A DNA stretch of 64,000 bases from Symbiodinium natans (taxonomy: Eukaryota > Sar > Dinophyceae > Suessiales > Symbiodiniaceae): positions 143,637 to 207,636 of the forward strand of contig CAJNDS010000171.1 in the NCBI GenBank assembly GCA_905221605.1. The letters run 5' to 3'. The position numbers and the translations under genes are program-made. Position 1 is the first letter of the stretch, and every line of letters begins with the position of its first letter. Shown here in pieces: positions 22,290 to 31,523 of this stretch. The notes under the pieces are model-generated. The model had not been told where the DNA came from. It made no database searches and saw only the letters and a program-made list of their open reading frames with translations.

Positions 22290-22705
22290 ACCCTAGACTT
22301 GGAGATGAAGACAGAAGACTCATGCATCTAGTTCCAGCTCCAGCGGTAAGACTCATGAAAAGACGAGTGTTATCCAGACCAGGCGTTAACAGGGTCTCAA
22401 GGTGTGATGTTGGGGTCTTAAGGTTGTTACCGTGTGCATGAACTTGTCTCACAGAACTGGGGAAAAGAGGTCTCAAGGTGTGATGGGTGAACAAGGCTGT
22501 GGAACAAGAGTGAAGGGGCTAGGGTCTTATGGGTGTGGAAAGGGCCTTGTCAAGAGAGTTCCTGTCACGTAGAAAGACTCATGATGGTACGGTTTCTAGA
22601 CCAGATTGAATGAGTCCTTCAAGAACCTGTCGATGGTGGTTAGTTCTCCTTTAATACCAAGAGACGAAGGTAGATCCTGTAGAAGGAAGCCTCAAGGAGT
22701 GAATG

Positions 22706-22765
22706 GTACGTCCTAAAGGTGAATCACTTCGAGAGACAAGATTCGTACGTCCTAAAGGTGAATCA
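22706..22765. repeat. 21-bp direct repeat, two copies
   Basis: GTACGTCCTAAAGGTGAATC is present at 22,706 and 22,745, 39 bp apart. Nearby, GGTCTCAAGGTGTGATG occurs twice (about 22,394 and 22,469). Confidence 0.9.
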
Positions 22766-22907
22766 TCTGTCTTGTAATGGTTGGTCTTCGTGATGGTACC
22801 GCCTGGTGATAGAAGATAGAGAGTGAAGTGAATAGTATTACAAGGGCTTACAATGTAATGCAATGAAGCGTGAAGCCCGTAGTAAATTTATGAACGGAGT
22901 GAAAAGG

Positions 22908-22977
22908 GCGTGTGCATGAAATGTATTATTGTAATTCGCGCGTTTCCTTGCAATTCCAATATTAAATTCATTCACAC
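22908..22977. repeat. Hairpin H7
   Basis: ATGTATTATTGTAATT pairs with AATTCCAATATTAAAT. The loop CGCGCGTTTCCTTGC is nearly the same as that of H4. Confidence 0.75.
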
Positions 22978-23008
22978 GGTATTCATTAGGATTACAGGGG
23001 TGCACGGG

Positions 23009-23068
23009 AATAGTATTAATGAAGTTATAAGTGAGCCTGCGATCGCATGAACTTTATATTAATGCGTG
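23009..23068. repeat. Hairpin H8 (weaker)
   Basis: AGTATTAATGAAGTTATA pairs imperfectly with ACTTTATATTAATGCG around a loop containing GCGATCGC. Confidence 0.55.
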
Positions 23069-23169
23069 AACGAAGCCCGCAGGAATAATATGATAAATTT
23101 ACATACAAAAATGAAAATGATGAATATGTATATAACTATAAATAAAGAAATAATTACATAAATAAAAAT

Positions 23170-24006
23170 ATATAGAAAAGATGAAGCTGTCCATCACGAA
23201 GCCTGCTGGAGCAAGGCACCGAGCGGTCTTGCTACCGAAAACTTCTGCCGATAAATCATTCTGACCAGTAGCATATGGGGGGTTTCCGACATGAGGGTAC
23301 CTTATTGGGGTCCTTAATGTAGCAAAGATCGCGGGAGGAGGGCTGAGGGCCCTAAAGCCCTGACTCCTAAACTCCTAAACTCCTAAACTCCTAAACTCCT
23401 AAACTCCGAAAACCCTGCACTAAAACCTGTAAAGTCGTAAAACCCTAGACCCCTAGACCCCCTCGGGAACCTTGTGGGCATGTAGGCCCTCCCCTCTAAA
23501 TACCTAGGCCCTCCCCTCTAAATACCAAAACACCCTAAACCCTAAACCCTAAACCCTAAACCCTAAACCCGAAACCCGAAACCCGAAACCCTAAACCCTA
23601 AACCCTAAACCCTAAACCCTAAATCCTCCCACCCGAGTGCTGGTCCCAGGCACCCACGTCAGGCCGACCTTCACAGGACTCCTGCCTTAGATCCATGGTT
23701 TCCCCCTACTACCCCTCTCTACACTACCCCCCCTCTATAGGGTTTAGGGTTTAGGGCCGTTTAGGGTTTAGGGTTTAGGGCTACTGCCGGCCTAGGTTCC
23801 CTCCTAATCAAGGCTGTTTAGGGATTATTAAGCCTAATTAAGGTCATTAGGGGGGATAGGATTAGGAGGGCTTTTTGGTCTATATAGATCCTCTAAATAA
23901 GGTCCCTCTGCCGTTTAAGGGCCCCTCTTATCCTACCGAGGCCGTGTGGGGCTTGGGGTTTATGGAGCTTAGGGGCTCCCTAAACCCTAAACCCTAAACC
24001 CTAAAC
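23170..24006. other. Intergenic DNA with telomere-type and octamer repeats
   Basis: (ACTCCTAA)n lies at 23,371-23,412, a 25-bp duplication (GGCCCTCCCCTCTAAATAC) at about 23,487-23,525, and CCCTAAA/CCCGAAA copies at 23,528-23,625. TTTAGGG copies run 23,738-23,790, and CCCTAAA copies 23,981-24,006 where the retrotransposon is inserted. Confidence 0.8.
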
Positions 24007-24246
24007 TGTGAAATATGACGCGCTGACTGCAGGTACCCCAGCAGCACATCTACCGCTTGGCTGCATTAGTTTGCATTGTAGTGTTGTGGGCGTGGGTGGA
24101 CTGCTGAAGCTATAAATGCTTTCGCTTTTGGTCCAAACAAGGCCTTGAGCTGAAACCCGCTGACAAGAAAGAGCAAAAGAAAGTTCCCTCTCGACTGTGC
24201 ACTGTGGATCAGAGTAATCCACCCAAATAGGTTCACAAGTTTCACA
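24007..24246 (+). repeat. 5' LTR of the complete copia element
   Basis: It starts TGTGAAATAT and ends AAGTTTCACA, so the termini are inverted TGTGAAA/TTTCACA. It contains GCTATAAATGC, a possible TATA-like element, at about 24,108. No difference from the 3' LTR was seen. Confidence 0.97.
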
Positions 24247-24262
24247 TGGTAGCGGAGCGCTG
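24247..24262 (+). promoter_or_regulatory. Primer-binding site
   Basis: TGGTAGCGGAGC lies directly after the 5' LTR. It resembles the TGGTATCAGAGC site used by many copia elements, complementary to the 3' end of initiator methionine tRNA, with two differences. Confidence 0.75.
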
Positions 24263-24315
24263 AGTCGCTCCAGAAGCTGCCCTGTACATAGCGCTAGGAC
24301 ACGTAGGTGAGTAGG

Positions 24316-24978
24316 ATGACGAGTAGAGTTAGGACGCCTTCACCAAGTGCTGCTGACGCGAGGCGTCAAAGGTATGGCCCAGCGTACGAGGCCACTCAAA
24401 GAGCCAAGGGTGATGGTAGGACTCCGTCTCATGCTTACGATGTAGAGCGTGGAAGTGTACAGAATAGCCCACAGAGGCCACAACGCTTCAGGATGGATGC
24501 GGATGATGGCAATGGCTTTGGGTCGGGACAGACGGTTCCGCAGCCACCGGTGGGTATGCAGCCAGGAGCCGGAATGTTTTTCCAAGCGCAGCAAGCCGCG
24601 ATGATGCAGCAGGGACTGCAGTTTGCTTTGGGTCAGAGCTCAATGGGCGGAGTGCCGGAAGGCGCCAATGTAAATATGGCTACGGCGGGGCTCAGAGGAG
24701 CCATGTGTGGACCGTGCGGGCCGGCAGGTGCCCACTCGGCTGGTTACCCTCCTAACGGACTTGGAGGTTGTTGCGCTCCTAACGTACCTGGAGGCTTCGT
24801 TTGTTTTGGTGGCCAAGTAGGGCCAAGTCCTCCTGACGTGCCTGGAGGCTGTGTTTTCCATGGTGGCCAGAATGGGCCAAGTCCTCCTAACGTACCTGGA
24901 GGCTGTTTTTTCCCCGGTGGCCAGAATGGGCCAGTTCTCCTAACGTACCTGGAGGTTGTGTTTTCCAAAGTGGACTGA
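24316..24978 (+). CDS. Gag N-terminal part, truncated by a frameshift
   Basis: ATG 24,316 follows the primer site by about 55 nt. The N-terminus is basic and Ser/Pro/Gln-rich (MTSRVRTPSPSAADARRQR). It leads into four copies of an 18-residue Gly/Pro unit (PNVPGG then FxGGQNGPSP) encoded by a 54-bp tandem repeat from 24,776. The third unit is 53 bp, a 1-nt loss near 24,930, which shifts the frame and gives a stop at 24,976. In the other register the same repeat continues without interruption into the ORF at 25,005. The two are therefore one Gag split by a single-base lesion, an assembly error or a programmed shift. Confidence 0.85.
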   Translation: MTSRVRTPSPSAADARRQRYGPAYEATQRAKGDGRTPSHAYDVERGSVQNSPQRPQRFRMDADDGNGFGSGQTVPQPPVGMQPGAGMFFQAQQAAMMQQGLQFALGQSSMGGVPEGANVNMATAGLRGAMCGPCGPAGAHSAGYPPNGLGGCCAPNVPGGFVCFGGQVGPSPPDVPGGCVFHGGQNGPSPPNVPGGCFFPGGQNGPVLLTYLEVVFSKVD

Positions 24979-24990
24979 GCGCTCCTAACG
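24776..24990 (+). repeat. 54-bp tandem repeat within gag
   Basis: Units begin CTCCTAACGTACCTGGAG at 24,776, 24,830 (CTCCTGACG variant), 24,884 and 24,937, plus a degenerate fifth start. The third unit is one base short. Confidence 0.9.
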
Positions 24991-25004
24991 TAACTGGATG
25001 CTCT

Positions 25005-27269
25005 GTGTTTGAAACGGGCCAAGAGGGCCAGGCAGGACCTGCTGGAGGTGGGTCTGCACCTGTAGGGCCAAGAGGGCCAAATGGGCAGGATGCTGAGGTT
25101 GATAGTCTGGAGAATGTGTCTACCCCGCAGGGGCCGCCCGAAGGGCATGAGGCTGTAGGCCAGCAGCGCCTGGCAGCCCAACTTGGTGCTCACGAGGAGC
25201 CTTCTCACACGCAGTGTGGTGCAACTGGCCAAGCAGATATGGCTACTATGAGGGCACTGCTTCACTCGCAGGGCGAAGCCCTGAGAAGTTGCATGGCTGA
25301 GGTTGCTAATCTTGGCAGGCGGGTGGAGCAGCTGGCCCTTGGACGAGGGCAGCCTACGCAAGAAGAAGGTGCTGGTGGTAGTGTTGGCAGAATGACCAAT
25401 GCAAGCAGTGGCTTCGGTGCCAGAGTGGCGCCACCTCAAGGACAGCAGTTTTGTGGAGCTTCTGCTCGGGCAAAGCCCGAGAAAGAGGAGCAGGACATCT
25501 TTACGAAGTCTGAAAAGTGGCTTCCTGCACTTCCCAGCCCGCAGTTTGATGGCTGGAAGAACCGTGAGCAGGAGATTTTGGGCTTTAACGAGTACCTGAC
25601 TACCTTGAAGGGTTGGGTTGCTCTTGGTAGTGATACTTTTCCTATCGAGATTGAGCAAGCCATTAAGTGGCCTCATGAGATTTTTCAAGCTACTCTTACC
25701 AAGCCGCAAGCTCAGAGGAGCAACAGGCTCCTTGCTATCTTGCGCCAAGCTTTTGCCAGCCATGCGAGAGCAGACATGATTTTGCGTTCCTATGTAGAGG
25801 GGGCTACGTATGGAGAAAATCTCCATCGAAGCTCTGGGGACACATGTGGTTTTGAAGCCTTACGCCTTTTAGGCCACGAGTTTTCCTTACGCTCTCGGGC
25901 TGAAGCCAGCTACTTTCGTGCCGAATTCATCAAGCGCAGTTTTCGTGGAGAGTCTGCTGCTACTCATGTCTCAGACATAGTACGCAAAGTGGACGTCGAG
26001 CTGTCTCGCTACAAAAGACTTGTTGAGACTTTGCCTAGCGCCGTTTCTCGCGATGGTCTCGAAGTAGGTTCGTCAGATCTCACCCTTATGCTTTTGCGGA
26101 GTATTTCAAAAGATGCCCGCTCTTACTGCCTTCTCCATGCCACAGGAGAGTCGTACGTGGAGTTGCGAAAGGCAGCTCTGCGTTACGAGTCCCAACAGCG
26201 GATGTTTTCGGAGATGGGTCTCGGTGACAGGCAGGAGCGTCTTGTGAATGAGCTAGATGACCCCACTGGCGAGTGGTGGGAAGATGACGAATGGTACGAG
26301 GACGAGACTGTTAGTGCTTTGTCTGGCAAATGCCGGCGTTGTGGCAAAGCAGGCCATTTTGAGAAAGACTGTAAAACAGATCTTTCGAAAACTGAGTGTT
26401 TCAAGTGTGGTGAAACAGGCCACATAGGAGCAAGATGCCCCAAAGCCAAGGCCAAAGCGAGGTCTCACTCTGACACAAGTAGCCAAAGCAGTAAAACTGC
26501 AGAGTCTCGAACGACTGGCAAGCCTGTTTCTGCTAAGGGAAAGGGCCGTGGAAAGAGCACTCAGGCCAAAGGCCGTGGTCGCTCAGGCAAAGGCGGCAAG
26601 AAAGGCAAAATGCACGAGCTCACTGAAGATGCCGAAGGCGAAGAAGCAGCTCAGGATGATGGGACCTATGAGGCTGGTGAGTATGAAGCCGAAGAAGAAG
26701 GTACTGCGAGCAGTTTGCTCATGATGCCTCTCCTTCTCAACGACGATGTTGAAGAGAAGAGTGAGTTTGGTTTGTGTCCTTTGCGTTCTCTTTGTGATGC
26801 ATTGATGCTGTTTCAAGTGGACACAGATGACAGTTGGTCATGGTGGCTGCTGGATTCAGGCGCCTCTGTGACAGTAATGGCCACGCAGTTTTTGAGCAAG
26901 TACTCTTTCTCCCACCTTACGGATGCTAGTCCGGGAGGTTTCTCCGCCGCGAACGGTTCTGCTGTACAGATGTCCAAACGCGGTCGCGCTAGAGTCGCTT
27001 TTGAAACCAAGGACTCTGTGATGCCGTTTGACCTGAATTGCTATGTCGGCAAAACGCGGCACAACATTATCAGTGTACCTCAGTTGATGGACAAAGGTTG
27101 GGAAATCCACTTTGTCAGTGATGGGTGTCACCTGAAGCATGCGTCAGGCGTGATTATCTGTGACATAACTTGGTACTGTGGGTGTCCATGGTTGCGGGCA
27201 GTTGAGGTTGCCGAAGGCGATCTTGATGTGCCTAAAGGGTCAAAGGACCCAGGTTTTCACCAGTGCTAA
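25005..27269 (+). CDS. Gag-protease polyprotein of the complete copia element
   Basis: The open frame of about 750 codons continues Gag. Collagen-like Gly/Pro sequence comes first, then a helical capsid-type region (about 25,480-26,250). Two CCHC zinc knuckles follow: CRRCGKAGHFEKDC (26,331-26,372) and CFKCGETGHIGARC (26,397-26,438). A Lys/Gly-rich tail and an acidic linker come next. The aspartic protease active site DSGASVTVM starts at 26,853, with the later protease strand HNIISVPQLMDKGW. Knuckles bind the packaged RNA and the protease matures Gag-Pol. The frame has no ATG at its start because it is the downstream half of the split Gag. It ends TAA at 27,267-27,269, overlapping the next ATG by one base. 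Confidence 0.92.
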   Translation: MFETGQEGQAGPAGGGSAPVGPRGPNGQDAEVDSLENVSTPQGPPEGHEAVGQQRLAAQLGAHEEPSHTQCGATGQADMATMRALLHSQGEALRSCMAEVANLGRRVEQLALGRGQPTQEEGAGGSVGRMTNASSGFGARVAPPQGQQFCGASARAKPEKEEQDIFTKSEKWLPALPSPQFDGWKNREQEILGFNEYLTTLKGWVALGSDTFPIEIEQAIKWPHEIFQATLTKPQAQRSNRLLAILRQAFASHARADMILRSYVEGATYGENLHRSSGDTCGFEALRLLGHEFSLRSRAEASYFRAEFIKRSFRGESAATHVSDIVRKVDVELSRYKRLVETLPSAVSRDGLEVGSSDLTLMLLRSISKDARSYCLLHATGESYVELRKAALRYESQQRMFSEMGLGDRQERLVNELDDPTGEWWEDDEWYEDETVSALSGKCRRCGKAGHFEKDCKTDLSKTECFKCGETGHIGARCPKAKAKARSHSDTSSQSSKTAESRTTGKPVSAKGKGRGKSTQAKGRGRSGKGGKKGKMHELTEDAEGEEAAQDDGTYEAGEYEAEEEGTASSLLMMPLLLNDDVEEKSEFGLCPLRSLCDALMLFQVDTDDSWSWWLLDSGASVTVMATQFLSKYSFSHLTDASPGGFSAANGSAVQMSKRGRARVAFETKDSVMPFDLNCYVGKTRHNIISVPQLMDKGWEIHFVSDGCHLKHASGVIICDITWYCGCPWLRAVEVAEGDLDVPKGSKDPGFHQC

Positions 27270-27271
27270 TG
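27267..27271 (+). promoter_or_regulatory. TAATG stop/start overlap between Gag-Pro and Pol
   Basis: The Gag-Pro stop TAA (27,267-27,269) and the Pol ATG (27,269-27,271) share one A. UAAUG overlaps are known to support termination-reinitiation in some retrotransposons (SART1). That it works so here is inferred. Confidence 0.6.
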
Positions 27272-28675
27272 GCTTCAGGGACAGCTGAGGAGCCCAGTGC
27301 CTCAGCTGTGCCTGCCAGGCAAAGTGGAGAACAACTCTCTAAAGAGAGTGTTTTTGAGCAAGAGCCGGCCGCAGTTGGGGAGACAAGCGCTGCTTCAAGC
27401 CAGCCTGTTGCTGAGCCCGCAAAGCGACGGGAGGAGCAGCTCTCTAAAAGGGATGCTGCTGAGTATGAAAAGCACAGAATGAGGGGACATGTTCCTTATG
27501 ACCCCCACTGTGTCCAGTGTCAGCAAAGTCGTGGTGTGTATAGGCACCCGCGCCAGCGCCGCAAGTCTCCTGAGCCAAGGCTGTATGCTGACTTCTTTGA
27601 TATCGCGCATGAAAATTCGCGTCAAGAGCACAGGTTTTTGGCAATTATAGAAGTGGCGTCGGGCATGATAGGTGTAATACCTTGCTCGTCTGATAGGCGA
27701 GTGACAAATTCAGTTTTGGCACATTGGCTTGCTGAGTTTGCCATGCCTTCTTCTAAAATAGTTGAGTTGTTTACTGACGCCGAAAAGGCGGTTGCACAGC
27801 TGTTTAAAACAGGCCTGGAATCAGGTGTGAGAATTTTAGTGCGCAAAGCATCACCGCAAGGACACGAAAGTGTGGGAGCAGCTGAACGCACGGTTAGGCG
27901 CTTCAAAGAAGGAGCCGCTACTATCCGTGTGGACTTGCGTGAGGAAGGTGTAGATATATGCAACACTCACGACAGTTGGTTTCAACTTTTTAAGTATGTT
28001 GCGTTTGCTCATAACTGTTTTGCATGTCCTGGGGAGGGGGCAAGGACGGCGCGCGAAGCGCTTGCCAACCGTCAACTCCCAACAGCAAAGTTTGCTTTGT
28101 ACGGCTCGGTAGTCCTTGCTGAAGTACCGGAATCGGTGCAAGCGCCCTCTCGCTTTGTTAAGGCATGCTATTTGAGCCCACAATGGAGCTCAATGGGGCA
28201 CACTGTAATTACGACCTTGGAAGGTATCAAGAAAGTTTTTACCGCCAAGAGTTTAAAATTTCTCACTCCAATTAGCTTTGATGTTTCCTTAGCTCAGGGA
28301 TTCTTGACCAAAACTGGTCTTGCACTGAACCCTAAGCTTGACAAAGGGCCGCAAAAGGCTTACGAGGGACCAATACAACCGGGCGAAATTGTCGTAAAGG
28401 GACAGCCGCCAGCGTCCTTCCTCAAGGAGCACGGGCGTACGCCAGGATGTAATGCCTGTTCGTACCCAACTTTTCACGGACGAGTTCACAACAAAGCTTG
28501 TAAAGAGCGGTGTCGCCTCTTTCTGCAAAAGCAGCAGGACTTGTTAAAGGAAGGTAAGGAGCAGCCTGCTAAGCAAGCTGAGCCTTCAGCTGCTATTGTT
28601 CCTAGTGTGCCAGAACCTGAGTCGCAAGACCACCAACCAGATTGGTTGAGTAAGTTCGATATAGAGGTTGCTTAA
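27269..28675 (+). CDS. Integrase region of Pol (copia type)
   Basis: From the overlapping ATG, a Ser/Ala/Glu-rich leader is followed by a zinc-binding-like segment (HRMRGHVPYDPHCVQCQQS). The catalytic core follows: Asp in RLYADFFDI, Asp in LFTDAEKAV, and Glu in GAAERTVRRFKEG, giving the D,D,E triad of retroviral-type integrases. A C-terminal part has a second Cys-rich stretch (TPGCNACSYPTFHGRVHNKAC). The protein inserts the cDNA copy into the chromosome. The TAA at 28,673-28,675 is in frame with the RT ORF that follows, so a single nonsense codon separates them, and the reading continues naturally on both sides. Confidence 0.9.
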   Translation: MASGTAEEPSASAVPARQSGEQLSKESVFEQEPAAVGETSAASSQPVAEPAKRREEQLSKRDAAEYEKHRMRGHVPYDPHCVQCQQSRGVYRHPRQRRKSPEPRLYADFFDIAHENSRQEHRFLAIIEVASGMIGVIPCSSDRRVTNSVLAHWLAEFAMPSSKIVELFTDAEKAVAQLFKTGLESGVRILVRKASPQGHESVGAAERTVRRFKEGAATIRVDLREEGVDICNTHDSWFQLFKYVAFAHNCFACPGEGARTAREALANRQLPTAKFALYGSVVLAEVPESVQAPSRFVKACYLSPQWSSMGHTVITTLEGIKKVFTAKSLKFLTPISFDVSLAQGFLTKTGLALNPKLDKGPQKAYEGPIQPGEIVVKGQPPASFLKEHGRTPGCNACSYPTFHGRVHNKACKERCRLFLQKQQDLLKEGKEQPAKQAEPSAAIVPSVPEPESQDHQPDWLSKFDIEVA

Positions 28676-28693
28676 GAGCCGGGTAAAACTGCG

Positions 28694-30823
28694 GTGCCAA
28701 GCCCTGAAATGTTTGATCCCGCTCCTCGTCGTTTTAAAATAAGGACAAAGACTTCCCCTGAAGAAGTGCATGCCAAAGGTCAAAAGAGGCCAGCTCAGGA
28801 AGAATTGAAGGAAGACTTCGACAATTCCGATTATGTGCCCTCGGACGTAGAGAGTCCAGCGTTGCCGCTTCCTATCCCAATACCTGAAGCTGTAGATAGC
28901 TCAGTGTCGGGGCCGGGTACTTCTAATGAAGAGCCGCAGAGTGTCCCAATGGAGGTTGACAGTTTAGTCGATGCCGCAACCATGATCAATGGATCGTTTG
29001 GGTTGACGGGTCCTGAACTTGTTAGCCCTGATGTGTTTCACCTTTCTGGAGTTGTGTTCGACGACTCTGCCAAAGCCAAGAGTCAAACTGTGGAGTTTTG
29101 TGGTTCTAAGCTTAAAGTTTGGCAGCCTTCCTCGGCTGTGTCTGATGTCAGTATGGCAGAACTTAATGGTGATGCCACTTTTAAAGGAATGTTGAAAGAG
29201 CTTGGTGGACTAAGTTCCTGTAAAGCTGGTAACGTCATGAACAAAGCGCAGGCCGAAGCTTATTGCCACAAACATGGCATTCAAGTGTTGGCTTCCCGCT
29301 GGGTTACTAATGAGAAGACCGACACGGACGGCGCTGAAATAGTGCGGTCCCGGTTAGTTGTAAAAGACTTTCGTGGCTCAAAGAGCGCGCGTTCCTTGGA
29401 GATTTCCAGTCCTACTCCTTCGGTAGAAGCTTTAAGGACCGTTCTCGCGTATGCAGGACGCCATGATTGGGAGCTAGCGTCCCTTGATGTTTCCCAAGCC
29501 TTTATGCATACACCGCTCAAACACCGCAAAGCATGTATCAAAATGCCTTTGTCGGTAAGTTTTCCAAATGGAGAACCGGTGTACATGGCTTTATCCCAAG
29601 CCCTAAATGGGTTGCGTCTTTCCAGTCGCGCGTGGTTGGAGTACATTACAAGCGACACTCTTGGACCGCTTGGGCTCCATGCCTGTGAGCGTGAGCCGTG
29701 TTTGTTCAGTGGCCTTGTTGATGGAGTGGAATGTTTAGTGCTCCTGTACGTTGACGATGTGCTGATAGCATGTTTTAGCCAAAAGGTCATTAACAAGATC
29801 TTTGCTGCTCTGCAGAGTAGAGTACCGACGAAGCTGACTGGTAGGATTCTCTCCTCCAAAGGGGGTGGTGGACACCTGCGTTTCCTGGGACGAAACATTG
29901 AGAGGAGGCCGGGCGAAGCTGCGCTTACTCTCTTTGTCGATGCCAACTACCTAGACTCCTGCTACGACGACTATAAGTTGTCTGGTCGCGGAGGTGGTTC
30001 ATCTGCTTTTCCTGACATCAGAGCAGTGTTGGAGAAATCCAGCAATAGCCATGTGTTGTCGGCAGAAGCGCATGCTAAGTTTAGGCGTGTTCTGGGAAAA
30101 CTTGCGTGGTTCGCGCAAACGCGTGAAGACTTGCATATCGCGATTTCCCTTGTTTCTGTGGGCCAAAGTGCTCCTACGGCTGCGCATGAGGAAGCCCTAC
30201 GTGCTCTCCTCAGGTTTTTACGCAAAGATGGTGATGTGCGAGTGCACTTTCCTTCTCCTGAGACGATGAGCAATGACTCATACCAGGAAGTTTCTGTGTT
30301 TTCCGATGCTTCTTATGCGCCTATGCGTTCGCTGGGACGCAAGAGCATCACCGGAGGAGTTATCATCCTCCAGGGGTCTCTGATCAAGGCGTTGGCTCGA
30401 CAGCAAGCTTCTGTCACGCTGAGTTCCTGCGAAGCAGAACTACACGCGATCCAAACGATGACTCAAGAGTCTCTGGTGGTTTTGCATGTTGTACATAGAA
30501 TCTTGTCGAGTTTTCGTTGGCTCTCAAAGGCTGAATGGCCTTTTGTACAGTTGTCGACGGATTCCGAATCTGCGCGTGTTTTGCTCATGGGAGCAGATTT
30601 GCCAAGACGTTCACGGCACATAGAAATTCGAGTTTTCTGGTTGCGCGAACTGATTTCCAAAGGATATCTGCGCGTGACTTGGGGCATAGGCACGGAGAAT
30701 CCTGCCGACCTCTTTACTAAATGCCTGCCAATGTCTCTGTTTGTGCGCCACAGGCGTACACTCGGTTTTCTGCCAAGTGATGGGCCATCAGTGCAAGCGC
30801 TGTTGAGTCCAGACATAGGCTGA
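28694..30823 (+). CDS. Reverse transcriptase and RNase H region of Pol (copia type)
   Basis: The region is in the same register as the integrase ORF; its first ATG is at 28,709. RT motifs in order: SRLVVKDF, SLDVSQAFMHTPL (first catalytic Asp), ALNGLRLSSRAW, and LLYVDDV (YVDD at 29,746-29,757). RNase H motifs follow: VFSDASYAPM, LSSCEAELHAI, LSTDSESARVLL, and the copia-typical RHIEIRVFWLRE with ENPADLFTK. All catalytic acids are present, so this part looks functional. It copies the RNA into DNA and degrades the template. The stop is followed by about 220 nt of T/G-rich spacer containing three GTTTAGGACC-like copies. Confidence 0.95.
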   Translation: MPSPEMFDPAPRRFKIRTKTSPEEVHAKGQKRPAQEELKEDFDNSDYVPSDVESPALPLPIPIPEAVDSSVSGPGTSNEEPQSVPMEVDSLVDAATMINGSFGLTGPELVSPDVFHLSGVVFDDSAKAKSQTVEFCGSKLKVWQPSSAVSDVSMAELNGDATFKGMLKELGGLSSCKAGNVMNKAQAEAYCHKHGIQVLASRWVTNEKTDTDGAEIVRSRLVVKDFRGSKSARSLEISSPTPSVEALRTVLAYAGRHDWELASLDVSQAFMHTPLKHRKACIKMPLSVSFPNGEPVYMALSQALNGLRLSSRAWLEYITSDTLGPLGLHACEREPCLFSGLVDGVECLVLLYVDDVLIACFSQKVINKIFAALQSRVPTKLTGRILSSKGGGGHLRFLGRNIERRPGEAALTLFVDANYLDSCYDDYKLSGRGGGSSAFPDIRAVLEKSSNSHVLSAEAHAKFRRVLGKLAWFAQTREDLHIAISLVSVGQSAPTAAHEEALRALLRFLRKDGDVRVHFPSPETMSNDSYQEVSVFSDASYAPMRSLGRKSITGGVIILQGSLIKALARQQASVTLSSCEAELHAIQTMTQESLVVLHVVHRILSSFRWLSKAEWPFVQLSTDSESARVLLMGADLPRRSRHIEIRVFWLRELISKGYLRVTWGIGTENPADLFTKCLPMSLFVRHRRTLGFLPSDGPSVQALLSPDIG

Positions 30824-31048
30824 AGTGTTTCAAACATGCATGTTTTGACCTTCCCTGCGGCTGGGTGCTTGAAAGGGGGGTTTAGGACCGTTTAGGACCG
30901 TTTAGGATAGGGTCTCACGTCTGATTTTTGTTTATATGCATGTATACAGATGATGCGGGATTTTTAATTTGCACGTGTGTGTTTGTGTGCGTGAAGTTTT
31001 ATTAGCAGGATTTAAGAATTTTTGTTCGTATAGTTTTTCGGCCCAAAA

Positions 31049-31513
31049 ATGGAGGGGCGCGCAGCAGAGTTGCAGGAAATGCAACACTCAGCTTACCAGC
31101 GGCGACGCGGAGTAGTAAGTAGGCAAGATGAGCCCACTTTGAATAGACCACCTGGTATTTTCATTCGGGGCTCGGATCCACCGGCAGAGCCGGAAGGTCC
31201 CCCAACCAAGAAGTCAAAGGCTTCAGACTCACCTCCCCCGAGAGTTTCTGCAGCCCCGCATAGCTCACGTGCTTTTCCAAGTAAGCCTACTCAGGCTCCG
31301 GAGTGTAGAGCGTTTCCTGAGGAGCATCCACCGAAGGTGGAGTCATCTGTACAGGCTGAAGCTTTGCCAAAGGCAACAGCTGGGCCCAAGCGGACGCCGA
31401 TGCTCACTTTGCAGGATGTACAGGCCAAGTACTCGGAGCAGCAAATCTGCCGCATCATTCGCTGGTATGAGGGAGTGAAGACAACCATTCCTGATTTCGA
31501 GCGATATGGTTAG
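31049..31513 (+). CDS. Accessory ORF near the 3' end of the copia element, 154 aa
   Basis: ATG 31,049 (AAAAATGGAGG) opens a frame between RT/RNase H and the 3' LTR, where copia elements normally have little. The product starts MEGRAAELQEMQHSAYQRRRG. It has a Pro/Ser/Lys-rich middle with a PTKKSK patch that could be a nuclear signal. It ends in a short conserved-looking helix-rich segment (TLQDVQAKYSEQQICRIIRW). No known domain is recognised. Its position matches the env-like or accessory slot of some LTR elements, but no membrane segment is visible. Confidence 0.5.
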   Translation: MEGRAAELQEMQHSAYQRRRGVVSRQDEPTLNRPPGIFIRGSDPPAEPEGPPTKKSKASDSPPPRVSAAPHSSRAFPSKPTQAPECRAFPEEHPPKVESSVQAEALPKATAGPKRTPMLTLQDVQAKYSEQQICRIIRWYEGVKTTIPDFERYG

Positions 31514-31523
31514 TTGTTTGTAT

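Noticed and set aside
25399-28528. Minus-strand frames inside the copia Gag-Pol region (for example 24,744-25,826)
   Set aside because: Antisense shadows of Gag-Pol, whose zinc knuckles, protease and integrase motifs are clear on the plus strand.
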